Below, piece by piece: positions 53,559 through 62,964 of a DNA stretch of 64,000 nucleotides. The stretch's first letter is position 1. Each line of letters opens with the position of its first letter. The translations under genes and the position numbers were made by a program. Origin of the DNA: Methylobacterium mesophilicum (GTDB lineage Bacteria > Pseudomonadota > Alphaproteobacteria > Rhizobiales > Beijerinckiaceae); the NCBI RefSeq assembly GCF_022179445.1, contig NZ_BPQU01000011.1, positions 100,972-164,971 of the forward strand, read 5' to 3'. The notes below the pieces were generated by a model, which worked only from the letters and a program-made list of their open reading frames with translations, made no database searches and was not told where the DNA came from.

Positions 53559-54473
53559 ATGCCGAGTCCTTCCGCCGACGCGAGCGAGATCGCCCTCATC
53601 AGCGCACGCCTCGCGGCCAGCCCGCGCCCGGCCGACCTCGCGGCCCGGCGCGCCCGGGTCGATGCGCTGGGGGCGGGATATGGCCTGCCGGCCGACGTCG
53701 CGGTCCAGCCGGCGAAGATCCGGGACGTACCCGCGGAGTGGACCGCGACGGCCACTGCGGACCGCGACCGGGTGATCCTGTTCCTGCACGGGGGCGGCTA
53801 CGTCTCCGGGTCGCTGGAGAGCCACCGCCACGCCGTGGCCCAGGCGGGCCGGGAAGCGGGGACGCGCACCCTCGCCCTGGCGTACCGGCTTGCGCCGGAG
53901 CACCCGTTCCCCACCGCTCTGGGCGATGCGCTGGCCGGCTACCGGTTCCTGCTCGAATCCGGGTTCGCCCCCGGCCGGATCGCCCTGGCCGGCGAGAGCG
54001 CGGGCGGCGGCCTCGCGGTGGCCGTGGCCCTGACCCTGCGCGCGCGGGGCCTGCCCCTGCCCGGCTGCCTCTGGCTCAGCTCGCCCTGGACCGACCTCGC
54101 GCTCACCGGGGCGAGCCTGGACACCAAGGCTGCGGTCGATCCGCTGATCAGCCGGGCCTACCTCGCCGAACTCGCCGCCGCCTATCTCAACGGTGCCGAC
54201 CCCAACGACCCGCTGGTGTCGCCGATCCGCGCCGACCTCGCCGGGCTGCCTCCGATGCTGATCCAGGTCGGTTCCGCGGAGACGCTCCTCGACGACGCCC
54301 TGCGGCTCGCCGGGGTGGCGGCGGCCGCGGACGTGGCGATCGAGCTGCAGGTCTGGCCGCACATGATCCATGCCTGGCACCTGTTCTACCCGGAGGTCGC
54401 GGCCGGCCGGCGGTCCCTGGCGAGCGCGGGGCGCTACATCCGGGCACATCTCGACGGGTCCGCCGGAGGCTGA
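53559..54473 (+). CDS. Alpha/beta hydrolase, hormone-sensitive lipase (HSL) family
   Basis: A 304-aa esterase. The HSL oxyanion signature LFLHGGGYVSGSLESHR lies at about 73-89. The nucleophile is in ALAGESAGGGLAVAV (GESAG, about 143-157). Asp and His are expected in SAETLLDDALRLA and WPHMIHAWHLFYPE. The start is a typical ATG before MPSPSADASE. Substrate unknown; short acyl esters are usual for the family. No operon partner is obvious; the following porin gene starts 125 bp later. Confidence 0.9.
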   Translation: MPSPSADASEIALISARLAASPRPADLAARRARVDALGAGYGLPADVAVQPAKIRDVPAEWTATATADRDRVILFLHGGGYVSGSLESHRHAVAQAGREAGTRTLALAYRLAPEHPFPTALGDALAGYRFLLESGFAPGRIALAGESAGGGLAVAVALTLRARGLPLPGCLWLSSPWTDLALTGASLDTKAAVDPLISRAYLAELAAAYLNGADPNDPLVSPIRADLAGLPPMLIQVGSAETLLDDALRLAGVAAAADVAIELQVWPHMIHAWHLFYPEVAAGRRSLASAGRYIRAHLDGSAGG

Positions 54474-54598
54474 TCGGCCGTCGGTCCGGGATTCGGTCCG
54501 CGCACGGGCCGGGACCGCGGGGCCACGCTCCCGATCATTCGGGCGATTCCTGCTCTCCGTCATTGGCGCCGGACCGGATCCATGGCCCGGTGACGGGC

Positions 54599-55876
54599 AT
54601 GCGCCCCGTCCCTGCCCTCGTGGTCCTGACCCTGGCCGCCGCCTCGCCCGCCGGGGCGGCCGAGGATGCGATCGAGGGCATGGCCGGCCCCGCCGGCGAG
54701 CGCCTGCGCTACGACGCGAAGGGCCTGACCTTCACCGTTCCCGAGCCGGAGATGAAGCTCCAGATCGGTGGCCGCCTCCACCTGGATGCTGGTGCGGCCA
54801 GCTTCAGCCGGCCGGGCCTCGCCGCGACCTTTCCCGACAGCGTCGCGGTGCGCCGCTCCTGGATCGAGCCGACGCTCACCATCGGGAAGGATTGGGTGGT
54901 CGCCTTCCAGTACGATTTCAGCGACCCGCTCCTGCCGATCAACGACGCCTTCGTGGCCTGGACGGGGCTGCCGGACACGATCCTGACGCTCGGCAACATG
55001 AAGGTGCCGCTGAGCCTCGAATGGCTACAGAGCAACAACGACACCCTGTTCGCCGAGCGCTCCCTGGCCAACGCGTTCGTGCCGGATCGCCGCTTCGGTT
55101 TCGCGGTCGGGCATCACGGGCAGGCCTGGACCGCCGTGGCGAGCGTGTTCGGCGACGCCGCCAGCAACGGGATCACCGGGGACGGGGTGGCGGCGGCGGG
55201 CCGCGCCACGGTGGCGCCGATCCTGAACGAGCGGGAGACCCTGCATCTCGGCCTCGCCGGCGTCTTCCAGAGCCGGAGCCGGGCCGACGGTGCGTTCAGC
55301 TTCTCCACACCGCCGGAGGCGTTCCTGTTCACGCGCCCCTTCGTCGATACCGGCGACCTGCCGGACGCGGCGCGCGTGTCCCGGATCGGCGCCGAGTTCG
55401 CCTATCGCAACGGTCCGGTCCTGGTGCAGGCCGAGGTTATCCATGCCGCGATCGACCGGTTCGGCGGCGCGGGCGGGGCCGTCCCCGGCCTCGACTTCCA
55501 GGGCGGCTACGTCGAGGCCGGCTGGGTGCTGAACGGCGCCGGCCGCGCCTACGCGCTGGCCCCGAACGGCGGCACGACCTACGCCACCTTCAAGGGCGTC
55601 CAGCCGCGGGACGACCAAAGAATCTCCCGGGGCGGGATCGGCGTGTTCGAGCTGTCCGCCCGCTACAGCGCCATCACGCTGAACGCCCGGGGCTTTCGCG
55701 GCGGTGCCGAGCGGGACGTGAGCCTGGGCCTGAGCTGGTATCCCGAGCCGAACCTGCGCCTGATCGCGAACGTCATCCACGGCCGCGTTCAGCCGGGCGC
55801 GGCCCAGTCGGACGTGCTGGGCACCGCGCCGTTCTCGGTCGACACCGTCCTGGGGCGGCTTCAGATCTATTGGTGA
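54599..55876 (+). CDS. Porin of the OprO/OprP (Porin_O_P) family
   Basis: A 425-aa exported protein. The signal peptide (MRPVPALVVLTLAAASPAGA) is followed by a short coiled segment and a beta-barrel. Family segments are LTFTVPEPEMKLQIGGRLHLDAGA (about 41-64), VRRSWIEPTLTIGKDWVVAFQYDF, the GNMKVPLSLEWLQSNND loop and LVQAEVIHAAIDR, and the protein closes with LGRLQIYW, a C-terminal aromatic for insertion by BAM. Members are anion- or phosphate-selective channels; the specificity here is not shown. The start was placed at the ATG with the signal peptide; a GTG nine bases earlier is possible. Confidence 0.85.
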   Translation: MRPVPALVVLTLAAASPAGAAEDAIEGMAGPAGERLRYDAKGLTFTVPEPEMKLQIGGRLHLDAGAASFSRPGLAATFPDSVAVRRSWIEPTLTIGKDWVVAFQYDFSDPLLPINDAFVAWTGLPDTILTLGNMKVPLSLEWLQSNNDTLFAERSLANAFVPDRRFGFAVGHHGQAWTAVASVFGDAASNGITGDGVAAAGRATVAPILNERETLHLGLAGVFQSRSRADGAFSFSTPPEAFLFTRPFVDTGDLPDAARVSRIGAEFAYRNGPVLVQAEVIHAAIDRFGGAGGAVPGLDFQGGYVEAGWVLNGAGRAYALAPNGGTTYATFKGVQPRDDQRISRGGIGVFELSARYSAITLNARGFRGGAERDVSLGLSWYPEPNLRLIANVIHGRVQPGAAQSDVLGTAPFSVDTVLGRLQIYW

Positions 55877-55898
55877 GCCGCACGGCTCGGACCGCCGG

Positions 55899-57377
55899 TC
55901 AGACGGCTCTGCGCAGGACCGAGCGGAACGGCCGCCGCTCGGGCTCGGGCTCGGCCGGCTCGGGCGGCGGCTCCGGCGGCGCGGTCAGGACCTCGGCGCG
56001 CACCGGCCGCGGCGCCGCGAAGGCCGCGCCCTGGGCGTACGGGATGTCGAGGTCGATCAGGTCCGGCACGTCCGCCTCCTCGGCGACCCCGGTGGCGACC
56101 AGGCGGATGCCGGCCCGGGCCAGGGCCGGGGCGAGATCCTCGATGGCGATGTCAGACAGGCGCCGCCGCTCCGACCCCGGCCGCAGCAGCAGCTCGGCCG
56201 GGACCTTGACCTGGCCGACCCCCAGCCCCGCGAGCTGGGCCACGTCGAAGCGCAGGTCGTCCGCCCGGTCGAGGCTGAACCCGATCCGGCCCCGCAGCGG
56301 CAGGAGCAGTCCGCGCTGCCCGCCATCGAGACCCTGCCAACTCGCCTGCGGCAGCGCGATCGCCAGCCCGGCCAGGGCGGGATCGTCCGCGACCGTACGG
56401 GCCAGCTCGCGCAGCAGCCCGGGCTCGAACAGCGAGAGCGGCGACAGGCCGTAGGTCAGCATGGTCTCGCTGCCCCGGCGGGCGAGGTGGCGGACCACGA
56501 TGGCGGCTCGCTGCAGCATGCGCCGGTCGAGTTCGGTGGTGCGGCCGTAGCGTTCCAGCACCGGCAGGAACACCTCCGGCTCGGTCAGTTCGCCATCGAC
56601 CCGCAGGCGGGCCAACGCCTCGTAAGCCGAGACCTTGCGCTGGGGCAGGGTCACCACCGGCTGCAGGTGGATCTCCAGGGCATCCGCCTCGAAGGCCCGG
56701 ACGATCTCGGCCTCGCGGTCGGCCCAGGGCGCGGCGGCCCGGGGGGCGGGACGGGGCGGGATCGGGCGCGGCGCGGGCGGTGCCTCCGGATGGCGCGTCG
56801 CGGCGACGGGCGGCGGCTCGGGGGGCGAGAGTGGCTGGGCAAGGGGCTGGGCAAGGGGCTGGGCCGCCCGCGGCGGGCGCGTGGGAATTGCGGCCTCAGG
56901 CTCGGCCTCGGGGGGCGCCGGGATGCGCTCCGGCTCGGCCGGCGGCAGCGCGGCTGGCGGTGGCTCCAGGCGCGGCTCGGGCCGGGCCTTGAGGCCGGCG
57001 ATCTCGGCATCCTGTGTGCCGACCACGGTGGTCAGGTCGCGGACGATGCCGCTGAGGAGCCCGAGTTCCACGGTCAACTCCTCGACCTCGGCCCGCAGCG
57101 CGGCGTCGCCCGGCCGCGGCGGCACGACGGCGGTCTCGGCCTTCAGCAGCCGCCGGGACAGCAGATCGACTTCGCCGGACAGCTTCTCGCAGCGCGCCTT
57201 CAGGGCGGCGGTACGCGCCTGGGCGAGGCCGGCCGCCACGGCGGCGAGCGCACCGAGCGCCAGGGCGCTCATGAGCGGCGCGAACACCGCCAGCGGCCCG
57301 AGCACGACGAGCGCCAGGAGCCCGGCCGCCAACAGCCCCGCGTACCGGCCGAGGACCGGGACCATCTTCAAAAACAC
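55899..57377 (-). CDS. Membrane protein with degenerate EAL domain
   Basis: A 492-aa protein. Two hydrophobic segments (about 10-30 and 34-55) are followed by a coiled coil (about 55-135), a proline-rich linker with a four-residue QPLA repeat (about 135-235), and a C-terminal EAL-like domain (about 235-470). The EAL signature is present in HLQPVVTLPQRKVSAYEALARLR, but the DDFGTG loop reads SLDRADDLRFD and the final QGxxFGxP reads QGAAFAAPRP. The key metal ligands for c-di-GMP hydrolysis therefore appear partly lost. It may be a c-di-GMP sensor or scaffold rather than an enzyme. It is convergent with the porin gene, 22 bp between stops. Confidence 0.8.
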   Translation of the reverse strand: MFLKMVPVLGRYAGLLAAGLLALVVLGPLAVFAPLMSALALGALAAVAAGLAQARTAALKARCEKLSGEVDLLSRRLLKAETAVVPPRPGDAALRAEVEELTVELGLLSGIVRDLTTVVGTQDAEIAGLKARPEPRLEPPPAALPPAEPERIPAPPEAEPEAAIPTRPPRAAQPLAQPLAQPLSPPEPPPVAATRHPEAPPAPRPIPPRPAPRAAAPWADREAEIVRAFEADALEIHLQPVVTLPQRKVSAYEALARLRVDGELTEPEVFLPVLERYGRTTELDRRMLQRAAIVVRHLARRGSETMLTYGLSPLSLFEPGLLRELARTVADDPALAGLAIALPQASWQGLDGGQRGLLLPLRGRIGFSLDRADDLRFDVAQLAGLGVGQVKVPAELLLRPGSERRRLSDIAIEDLAPALARAGIRLVATGVAEEADVPDLIDLDIPYAQGAAFAAPRPVRAEVLTAPPEPPPEPAEPEPERRPFRSVLRRAV

Positions 57378-57666
57378 CTACCCGGGTCACGCACCGGCCG
57401 CCGGGGGAAGTCCCGGGATGATTCGGCGGGCGAAGACCGATTCGATGATCTTTGTCGCCGTGCGGCCCCGGCGGCAAGGCGAGCGGAAGCGAATTCCGCC
57501 CGGTGTGGTGCCGGAGCCAGCCGGAACGTTGCGGAATCGTCACGGCCGGGCGGTTTGCGAGTGATCGGAAGACGATTGCGCGGGGCGCTCATGTGGATGG
57601 AAAGAAAAGGCGCCATAAAGCGCGGCTATGACCACAGTGTCTTCAAGCGTTCCGAAGTGCGTTCCG

Positions 57667-58539
57667 ATGCCCCGTTCTCTCCGTCGTGTCGGCTCGTCCG
57701 TCGGCGCCCTCGTTCTGGTCCTCGCCGCCGCCCCGACCCGCGCGGCAGATCTTGAGGCGGCGCCCGCGCGCCGCGGGCCGGTCTTCACGCAGCTCGACCC
57801 GGGCGCCGTCGATCCGAGCACCTGGATCGTCACGGTCAGCGCCTCGCTCCAGGCGATCCCGCGCTATCCCGGTGCCTCGGACTACACCGCGGTCGGCTAT
57901 CCCTCGATCGACATCCGCAAGGCCGGCGAGCCGCGCCGCTTCTCGACCCCGGATGACGGCTTCAGCGTCTCGTTCTACGACGATCCGGTGTTCCGGATCG
58001 GCCCGACCGCCCGGATCGTGCCCGGCCGCTATTACGGCGACGACCGGCGCCACCTGTTCGGATTCCGGGATGCGCGGATCGCCCTGGAGCCCGGCGTGTT
58101 CGCCGAGTTCTACCCCTCTCCGTCGATCCGCACCCGCGTGGAAATCCGCCAGGGCGTGTACGGGCACCATGGCACGGTCGGCTCGTTGGCCGCCGACTAC
58201 CTGATGCCCACGGGTGCGTTCCTGTTCTCGATCGGCCCGCGCCTCAACGTCGGCGATGCCAGCTACGCCCGGAAGTATTTCGGCGTGTCGCCGGCCGAGG
58301 CCGCGCTCAACGGCCGCGTGACCCCGTACAATCCCGGCGGCTTCTACTCGGCCGGCGTGCTCGGCGCCGTGACCTACACCCAGAGCGAGACCTGGGCCTA
58401 CACGGCCTATGCCGGCTACGCCCGCATCCTGGGCGCGTCCGGCGACAGCCCGCTGGTGCGCCGGCCGTTCGGCAACCCCGACCAGTTCCAGTTCGGCCTG
58501 AAGGTCGACTACGCGTTCCGCATGCCCGCCCAATTCTGA
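57667..58539 (+). CDS. MipA/OmpV family outer-membrane protein
   Basis: A 290-aa exported barrel of the MipA/OmpV family, some members of which tie peptidoglycan synthesis to the outer membrane. The signal peptide ends near TRAADLEA when the start MPRSLRRVGSS at 57667 is used; an ATG 39 bases earlier is possible but gives a long basic extension. Family phrases are PRYPGASDYTAVGYPSIDIRK, SPSIRTRVEIRQGVYGHHG and the closing FQFGLKVDYAFRMPAQF. Function here is unknown. Confidence 0.87.
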   Translation: MPRSLRRVGSSVGALVLVLAAAPTRAADLEAAPARRGPVFTQLDPGAVDPSTWIVTVSASLQAIPRYPGASDYTAVGYPSIDIRKAGEPRRFSTPDDGFSVSFYDDPVFRIGPTARIVPGRYYGDDRRHLFGFRDARIALEPGVFAEFYPSPSIRTRVEIRQGVYGHHGTVGSLAADYLMPTGAFLFSIGPRLNVGDASYARKYFGVSPAEAALNGRVTPYNPGGFYSAGVLGAVTYTQSETWAYTAYAGYARILGASGDSPLVRRPFGNPDQFQFGLKVDYAFRMPAQF

Positions 58540-58617
58540 GGCGTCTTGCGCCGGCTGCGCCGCGCTCCGACATGGCCCGTCACAGGGATGCCGGTGACAC
58601 GGTTGATGGAGGCCCGG

Positions 58618-58839
58618 ATGGATGAGACACGCGCCGACCTGCTGATGCAGGTGGAGGGCATGACCTGCGACGGCTGCGCCGCCGCGGTGACCCGCACGGT
58701 CAACCGGATCGACCCGGGGGCCGAGGTCGAGGTGGACCGGGAATCCGGGCGTGTCGCGATCCGCACCGACGCCCAGGCCCTGGTGATCGCCGACGCCCTC
58801 ACCAAGGCCGGCTACACCGCCACGGCCATGACCGGGTGA
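58618..58839 (+). CDS. Heavy-metal-associated (HMA) domain protein
   Basis: A 73-aa single HMA domain. QVEGMTCDGCAAAVTRTVNRID carries the metal-binding GMTCxxC motif, followed by VEVDRESGRVAIRTDAQ and ALTKAGYTATAM. This is the compact CopZ-like ferredoxin fold that delivers copper or another soft metal to a P-type ATPase. No ATPase gene adjoins it. The start MDETRADLL is chosen over upstream readings because it gives the canonical length and lies after a GGAGG-like stretch (ATGGAGGCC). Confidence 0.9.
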   Translation: MDETRADLLMQVEGMTCDGCAAAVTRTVNRIDPGAEVEVDRESGRVAIRTDAQALVIADALTKAGYTATAMTG

Positions 58840-58983
58840 GGGCAGGCCCGGTCGGCGTCCCCCGTCCTCGCTCTCATCCTGGGAGGGGATGAGGCCTCCG
58901 GGTCCGGCTCGCGTTGGATGAGGTGCCGCCTCGGGATGCGGGCAGGGAACAGGTTACCCCCCTATTTCGACCGCCACGCCCGC

Positions 58984-59133
58984 CTATGAGCGGCTGAGGA
59001 ACATCCCAGTCAGCAGCAGCCCGAAGGCCGCCAGGCCGAACAGGCCTTCCTTGCGGTGGGTGTGATCGAGGAAGTGGGCGGCGGCGCCGGCCGCGCAGCA
59101 GGCGGCACCCAGGCCGATGGTCAGCGACGACAT
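58984..59133 (-). CDS. Small membrane protein (49 aa)
   Basis: A short protein reading [20 protein letters not shown], then [20 protein letters not shown] and [10 protein letters not shown]. It has two hydrophobic segments joined by a charged loop with two His residues (DHTHRKE) and an N-terminal Cys pair. An excellent Shine-Dalgarno (GAGGAGGG) lies 6 bases before the ATG, which supports real expression. I recognise no family. It is convergent with the HMA protein about 145 bp away; the Cys pair and His-rich loop make a metal link possible but unproven. Confidence 0.65.
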   Translation of the reverse strand: MSSLTIGLGAACCAAGAAAHFLDHTHRKEGLFGLAAFGLLLTGMFLSRS

Positions 59134-59496
59134 CGCAATCCCTCCTCATCGCGCGCCGCCCGCCGACGCTGCGAAACAGTCCCGGTCCCGGGGCCTGCCG
59201 GACGCCGTTGTCCGTTCAGGATTTCATCTCGTTGGCAGGCTGGCACGACGCGAATGCACTGGCAAGCGTGCGCGAGAGCTTGTCTGTCTGCGCGCCGTCT
59301 AGAATTTCCGAAGCTCTGGCGGCAAGAAGTCGTGCTGCGCTCGTCGGGACTGCATCGAATACTGCGCCCTGTTCATGGTCCCCTGCCCCGCCATGCGTGG
59401 GACACAGCCGTCGAGCGCGTCGATTCCCTGGTTCGATCCAAGGGTCCCGCGGCCGGATGCGTTGACCGTCCCGGCCGCGCCCGCGTAATCACCCGC
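59134..59496. other. 363-bp gap before mnmG
   Basis: It contains the Shine-Dalgarno of the 49-aa gene at its left edge and otherwise no gene that I can support. The promoter of the mnmG-rsmG-parA-parB group should lie here. Confidence 0.5.
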
Positions 59497-61386
59497 ATGC
59501 TCACCACATCATCCGACCGGTTCGACGTCGTGGTCGTCGGCGGCGGCCATGCCGGCGTCGAGGCGGCGGCTACCGCCGCGCGCTGCGGCGCCCGCACCGC
59601 CCTGGTCACCCACGACCCCGCCACGATCGGGGCGATGTCGTGCAATCCCGCCATCGGAGGGCTCGGCAAGGGCCATCTCGTCCGCGAGGTCGATGCCCTC
59701 GACGGCCTGATGGGCCGGGTCGCGGATGCGGCCGGCATCCAGTTCCGCCTGCTCAACCGCCGCAAGGGCCCGGCCGTGCGCGGGCCCCGCACCCAGGCCG
59801 ACCGCAAGCTCTACGCCGCCGCCATGCAGGCGGCCGTCGCCGAAACCGGCGGCCTCACCGTGGTGGCAGGCGCCTGCGAGGATCTCGTCCTCGACCGCGA
59901 GGGCCGGCTCTCCGGCCTCGTGCTGGCCGACGGCCGGACGATCGCCTGCGCCGCCGTGGTGCTCACCACCGGCACGTTCCTGCGCGGGCTGATCCATATC
60001 GGCGAGCGCCAGATCCCGGCCGGCCGGGTCGGCGAGGCGCCGGCGATCGGCCTGGCCCAGACCCTCGACCGCCTCGGCCTGCGACTCGGGCGGCTCAAGA
60101 CCGGCACCCCGCCCCGCCTCGACGGACGCACCATCGACTGGTCCGGTCTGGAGATGCAGGACGCGGATGCCGACCCGGTGCCGTTCTCGACGCTCACCGA
60201 AAAGATCACCACGCCGCAGATCCGCTGCGGCATCACCCGGACCACCCAGGCGGTCCACGACCTGATCCGGGCCAACCTGCACCGCTCGCCGATGTATTCC
60301 GGCGGCATCGCCAGCCGCGGCCCGCGCTACTGCCCGTCGATCGAGGACAAGGTCGTGCGCTTCGGCGACCGGGAGGGGCACCAGATTTTTCTGGAGCCTG
60401 AGGGGCTGGACGACCCGACCATTTATCCCAACGGCATCTCCACGGCCCTGCCCGAGGCGGTGCAGCATGACCTCATCCGGCTGATCCCGGGGCTGGAGCG
60501 CGCCACGATCCTGCGGCCGGGCTACGCCATCGAGTACGATTACGTCGATCCGCGCGAGCTCGACGCCGGGTTGCAGGTCAAGCGCCTGCCCGGCCTGTTC
60601 CTGGCCGGCCAGATCAACGGCACCACCGGTTACGAGGAGGCGGCCGGCCAGGGGCTGGTGGCCGGGCTCAACGCCGCCCGGTTCGCCGGCGGCCTCGACC
60701 CCGCGACCTTCGACCGGGCCGAATCCTATCTCGGGGTGATGATCGACGACCTCGTCACCCATGGGGTCAGCGAGCCGTACCGAATGTTCACCTCGCGCTC
60801 GGAATACCGGCTCTCCCTGCGGGTCGACAATGCCGACGAGCGCCTGACCCCGCGCGGCCTCGCGCTGGGCTGCATCGGGCAGGGCCGGGCCGCTCATTTT
60901 GCGTCCTCCCAGCGGCAGCTCCAGGTCGCGCGGGCTCGCCTCGACGTGGTCAGCCTCACCCCCAGCCAGGCGGCGTCCCACGGGATCGTGCTGAACCGCG
61001 ACGGCATCCGCCGCAGCGCGTTCCAGCTGCTGGCCTATCCCGAGATCGCCTGGGGGCAGCTCGCCGCGATCTGGCCGGAACTGGCCGAGACGTCCCCGCG
61101 GGTGGCCGACCGGCTCAAGACCGATGCGACCTACGCGGTCTATCTCGACCGGCAGAACGCCGACATCGCCGCCTTCCGGCGCGACGAGGCCGTGCGTCTG
61201 CCGGCCTCCCTCGACTATGCCGGGATCAGCGGCCTCTCGAACGAGATGCGGGTGAAGCTCGAAACCGTCCGGCCGGGCACCCTCGGCCAGGCGGCCCGGA
61301 TCGAGGGCGTGACGCCGGCCGCCCTCACCCTCCTGGCGGCCCATGCCAGGCGGGCCGCCCCGGATGCTGGCCGGCGCGCGTCATGA
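59497..61386 (+). CDS. mnmG: tRNA uridine-5-carboxymethylaminomethyl(34) synthesis enzyme MnmG
   Basis: FAD-dependent partner of MnmE in U34 modification. The 629-aa length is typical. The FAD motif is [14 protein letters not shown] (11-24), and [51 protein letters not shown] and [20 protein letters not shown] are the family blocks. The C-terminal [14 protein letters not shown] contacts MnmE. The start [14 protein letters not shown] was preferred to longer readings. The stop overlaps the rsmG start by 4 bp. Its usual neighbour mnmE is elsewhere in the window. Confidence 0.96.
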   Translation: MLTTSSDRFDVVVVGGGHAGVEAAATAARCGARTALVTHDPATIGAMSCNPAIGGLGKGHLVREVDALDGLMGRVADAAGIQFRLLNRRKGPAVRGPRTQADRKLYAAAMQAAVAETGGLTVVAGACEDLVLDREGRLSGLVLADGRTIACAAVVLTTGTFLRGLIHIGERQIPAGRVGEAPAIGLAQTLDRLGLRLGRLKTGTPPRLDGRTIDWSGLEMQDADADPVPFSTLTEKITTPQIRCGITRTTQAVHDLIRANLHRSPMYSGGIASRGPRYCPSIEDKVVRFGDREGHQIFLEPEGLDDPTIYPNGISTALPEAVQHDLIRLIPGLERATILRPGYAIEYDYVDPRELDAGLQVKRLPGLFLAGQINGTTGYEEAAGQGLVAGLNAARFAGGLDPATFDRAESYLGVMIDDLVTHGVSEPYRMFTSRSEYRLSLRVDNADERLTPRGLALGCIGQGRAAHFASSQRQLQVARARLDVVSLTPSQAASHGIVLNRDGIRRSAFQLLAYPEIAWGQLAAIWPELAETSPRVADRLKTDATYAVYLDRQNADIAAFRRDEAVRLPASLDYAGISGLSNEMRVKLETVRPGTLGQAARIEGVTPAALTLLAAHARRAAPDAGRRAS

Positions 61387-62018
61387 GCGATCCGGACCGT
61401 GCCCGAATCCTGGCGGCCTCCGGTGTTTCACGTGAAACAGCCGCGCTGCTGGACCTTTACGTCACCCAGCTCCGGCGCTGGCAGCCGATCAAGAACCTCG
61501 TCGGCCCGGCCACCCTGGCGGAGGTCTGGAGCCGCCATATCGACGACGCGCTGCAACTCCTCGACCTCGCCCCCGAGGCCCGGACCTGGCTCGATCTCGG
61601 TTCCGGCGCCGGCATCCCGGGCCTGATCCTCGCCATCGCCGGCCGCGAGCGCGGCATCCAGGTCGATCTGGTCGAGAGCAACGCGCGCAAATGCGCCTTC
61701 CTCACCGAGACCGCCCGCCTCACCGGGGCGCCGGCCCGGGTCCGCAACGCCCGGATCGAGGCGGTGATCGGCGACTACCAGGGCGTCGACATCGTCTGCG
61801 CCCGCGCGCTCGCACCGATGACGCAGCTCCTCGCCTGGACCGAGCCGCTGTTGAAAACGGGCACCACCGGCCTGTTTCCGAAAGGGCGCGACGTGCAAGC
61901 TGAATTGACCCAGGCCGCCGCGCAGTGGAGAGTCGTTAACGACCTCGTGCCGAGCCGGACTGATTCCGAAGCCCGGATCGTGCGCGTCACTGCCCTCGCC
62001 GCCCCGAGCCATCGATGA
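61383..62018 (+). CDS. rsmG: 16S rRNA (guanine527-N7)-methyltransferase RsmG
   Basis: Methylates G527 of 16S rRNA. The 211-aa protein has the SAM motif [16 protein letters not shown] (71-86), [14 protein letters not shown] and [13 protein letters not shown], all typical of RsmG (GidB). A perfect 16-bp parS site is embedded in the coding sequence and encodes residues 14-19, GVSRET, a phrase conserved in this family's N-terminus. The gene overlaps mnmG and parA by 4 bp each. Confidence 0.95.
   Translation: MSDPDRARILAASGVSRETAALLDLYVTQLRRWQPIKNLVGPATLAEVWSRHIDDALQLLDLAPEARTWLDLGSGAGIPGLILAIAGRERGIQVDLVESNARKCAFLTETARLTGAPARVRNARIEAVIGDYQGVDIVCARALAPMTQLLAWTEPLLKTGTTGLFPKGRDVQAELTQAAAQWRVVNDLVPSRTDSEARIVRVTALAAPSHR
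61424..61439. promoter_or_regulatory. parS centromere site 2 (inside rsmG)
   Basis: TGTTTCACGTGAAACA is a perfect match to the 16-bp chromosomal parS consensus, located in the 5' coding part of rsmG and immediately upstream of parA-parB. Confidence 0.96.
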
Positions 62019-62908
62019 CCGAAGCGATCCTCGGCGACTCCGCCGACCGGTCCATGGATCCTTCCCGCGATCCCGTCTTGACCCCTGCCGAAAGACCGTC
62101 CGTGCGACATCCCCTGCGGATCCTGGCGCTGGCCAACCAGAAGGGCGGCGTCGGCAAGACCACGACGGCGATCAACCTCGGCACGGCCCTGGCGGCGATC
62201 GGCGAGGACGTGCTGGTGCTCGACCTCGATCCGCAGGGCAACGCCTCCACGGGGCTGGGCATCGACCGGGCGCGCCGTCACGTCTCGACCTATGACGTCA
62301 TGATCGGCGAGGCGACGCTGGCCGAGGCGGTGATCCCCACGGCGGTGCCGCGGCTGTCGATCGCGCCCTCCACCATGGATCTGCTCGGCCTGGAGATGGA
62401 GCTGGCGACCCTGCCCGACCGGGCGCACCGGCTGCGCGGCGTGCTCAAGGACATCGCCCACGCCAAGGGTCTGGAGCGGATCAGCTACGTGCTGATCGAT
62501 TGCCCGCCCTCGCTCAACCTGCTGACCATCAACGCGCTGGCTGCCGCCGACGCGGTGCTGGTGCCGCTGCAATGCGAGTTCTTCGCCCTGGAGGGCCTGA
62601 GCCAGCTGCTGCGCACGGTCGAGCAGGTCCGGGGCGCCCTGAACCCGAAGCTGACCATCCAGGGCATCGTGCTGACGATGTTCGACCCGCGCAACAACCT
62701 CTCCGCCCAGGTGGTGGCGGATGTGCGCGGCTTCATGGGCGACAAGGTCTACGAGACCGTGATCCCCCGGAACGTCCGCATCTCCGAGGCGCCGTCCCAC
62801 GGCAAGCCGGCTTTGCTCTACGATTTGAAATGTGCCGGCAGCCAAGCGTATCTGCGCCTCGCCTCCGAGGTGATCCAGCGTGAAGGCCGGGTGCCGGCGG
62901 CGGCCTGA
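62015..62908 (+). CDS. parA: Chromosome partitioning ATPase ParA
   Basis: A 297-aa deviant-Walker ATPase that moves the origin region with ParB. The Walker A variant is KGGVGKTT (43-50). Walker A' and B lie in LVLDLDPQGNAST and VLIDCPPSLN. The C-terminal part has GIVLTMFDPRNNLSAQV and ETVIPRNVRISEAPSHGKP. The first 33 residues are an extension before the fold. The start overlaps rsmG by 4 bp. It binds DNA non-specifically when loaded with ATP. Confidence 0.96.
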   Translation: MTEAILGDSADRSMDPSRDPVLTPAERPSVRHPLRILALANQKGGVGKTTTAINLGTALAAIGEDVLVLDLDPQGNASTGLGIDRARRHVSTYDVMIGEATLAEAVIPTAVPRLSIAPSTMDLLGLEMELATLPDRAHRLRGVLKDIAHAKGLERISYVLIDCPPSLNLLTINALAAADAVLVPLQCEFFALEGLSQLLRTVEQVRGALNPKLTIQGIVLTMFDPRNNLSAQVVADVRGFMGDKVYETVIPRNVRISEAPSHGKPALLYDLKCAGSQAYLRLASEVIQREGRVPAAA

Positions 62909-62964
62909 TTGTGTGATCCCCAGAAGCCGGGGGTCGAGTGCGGAGCGTGACACGGGTGACAAGG

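Noticed and set aside
59426..59444. A tRNA T-arm-like GGTTCGATCC upstream of mnmG
   Set aside because: The flanking stem is mismatched and no acceptor, D-arm or anticodon arm can be built around it.
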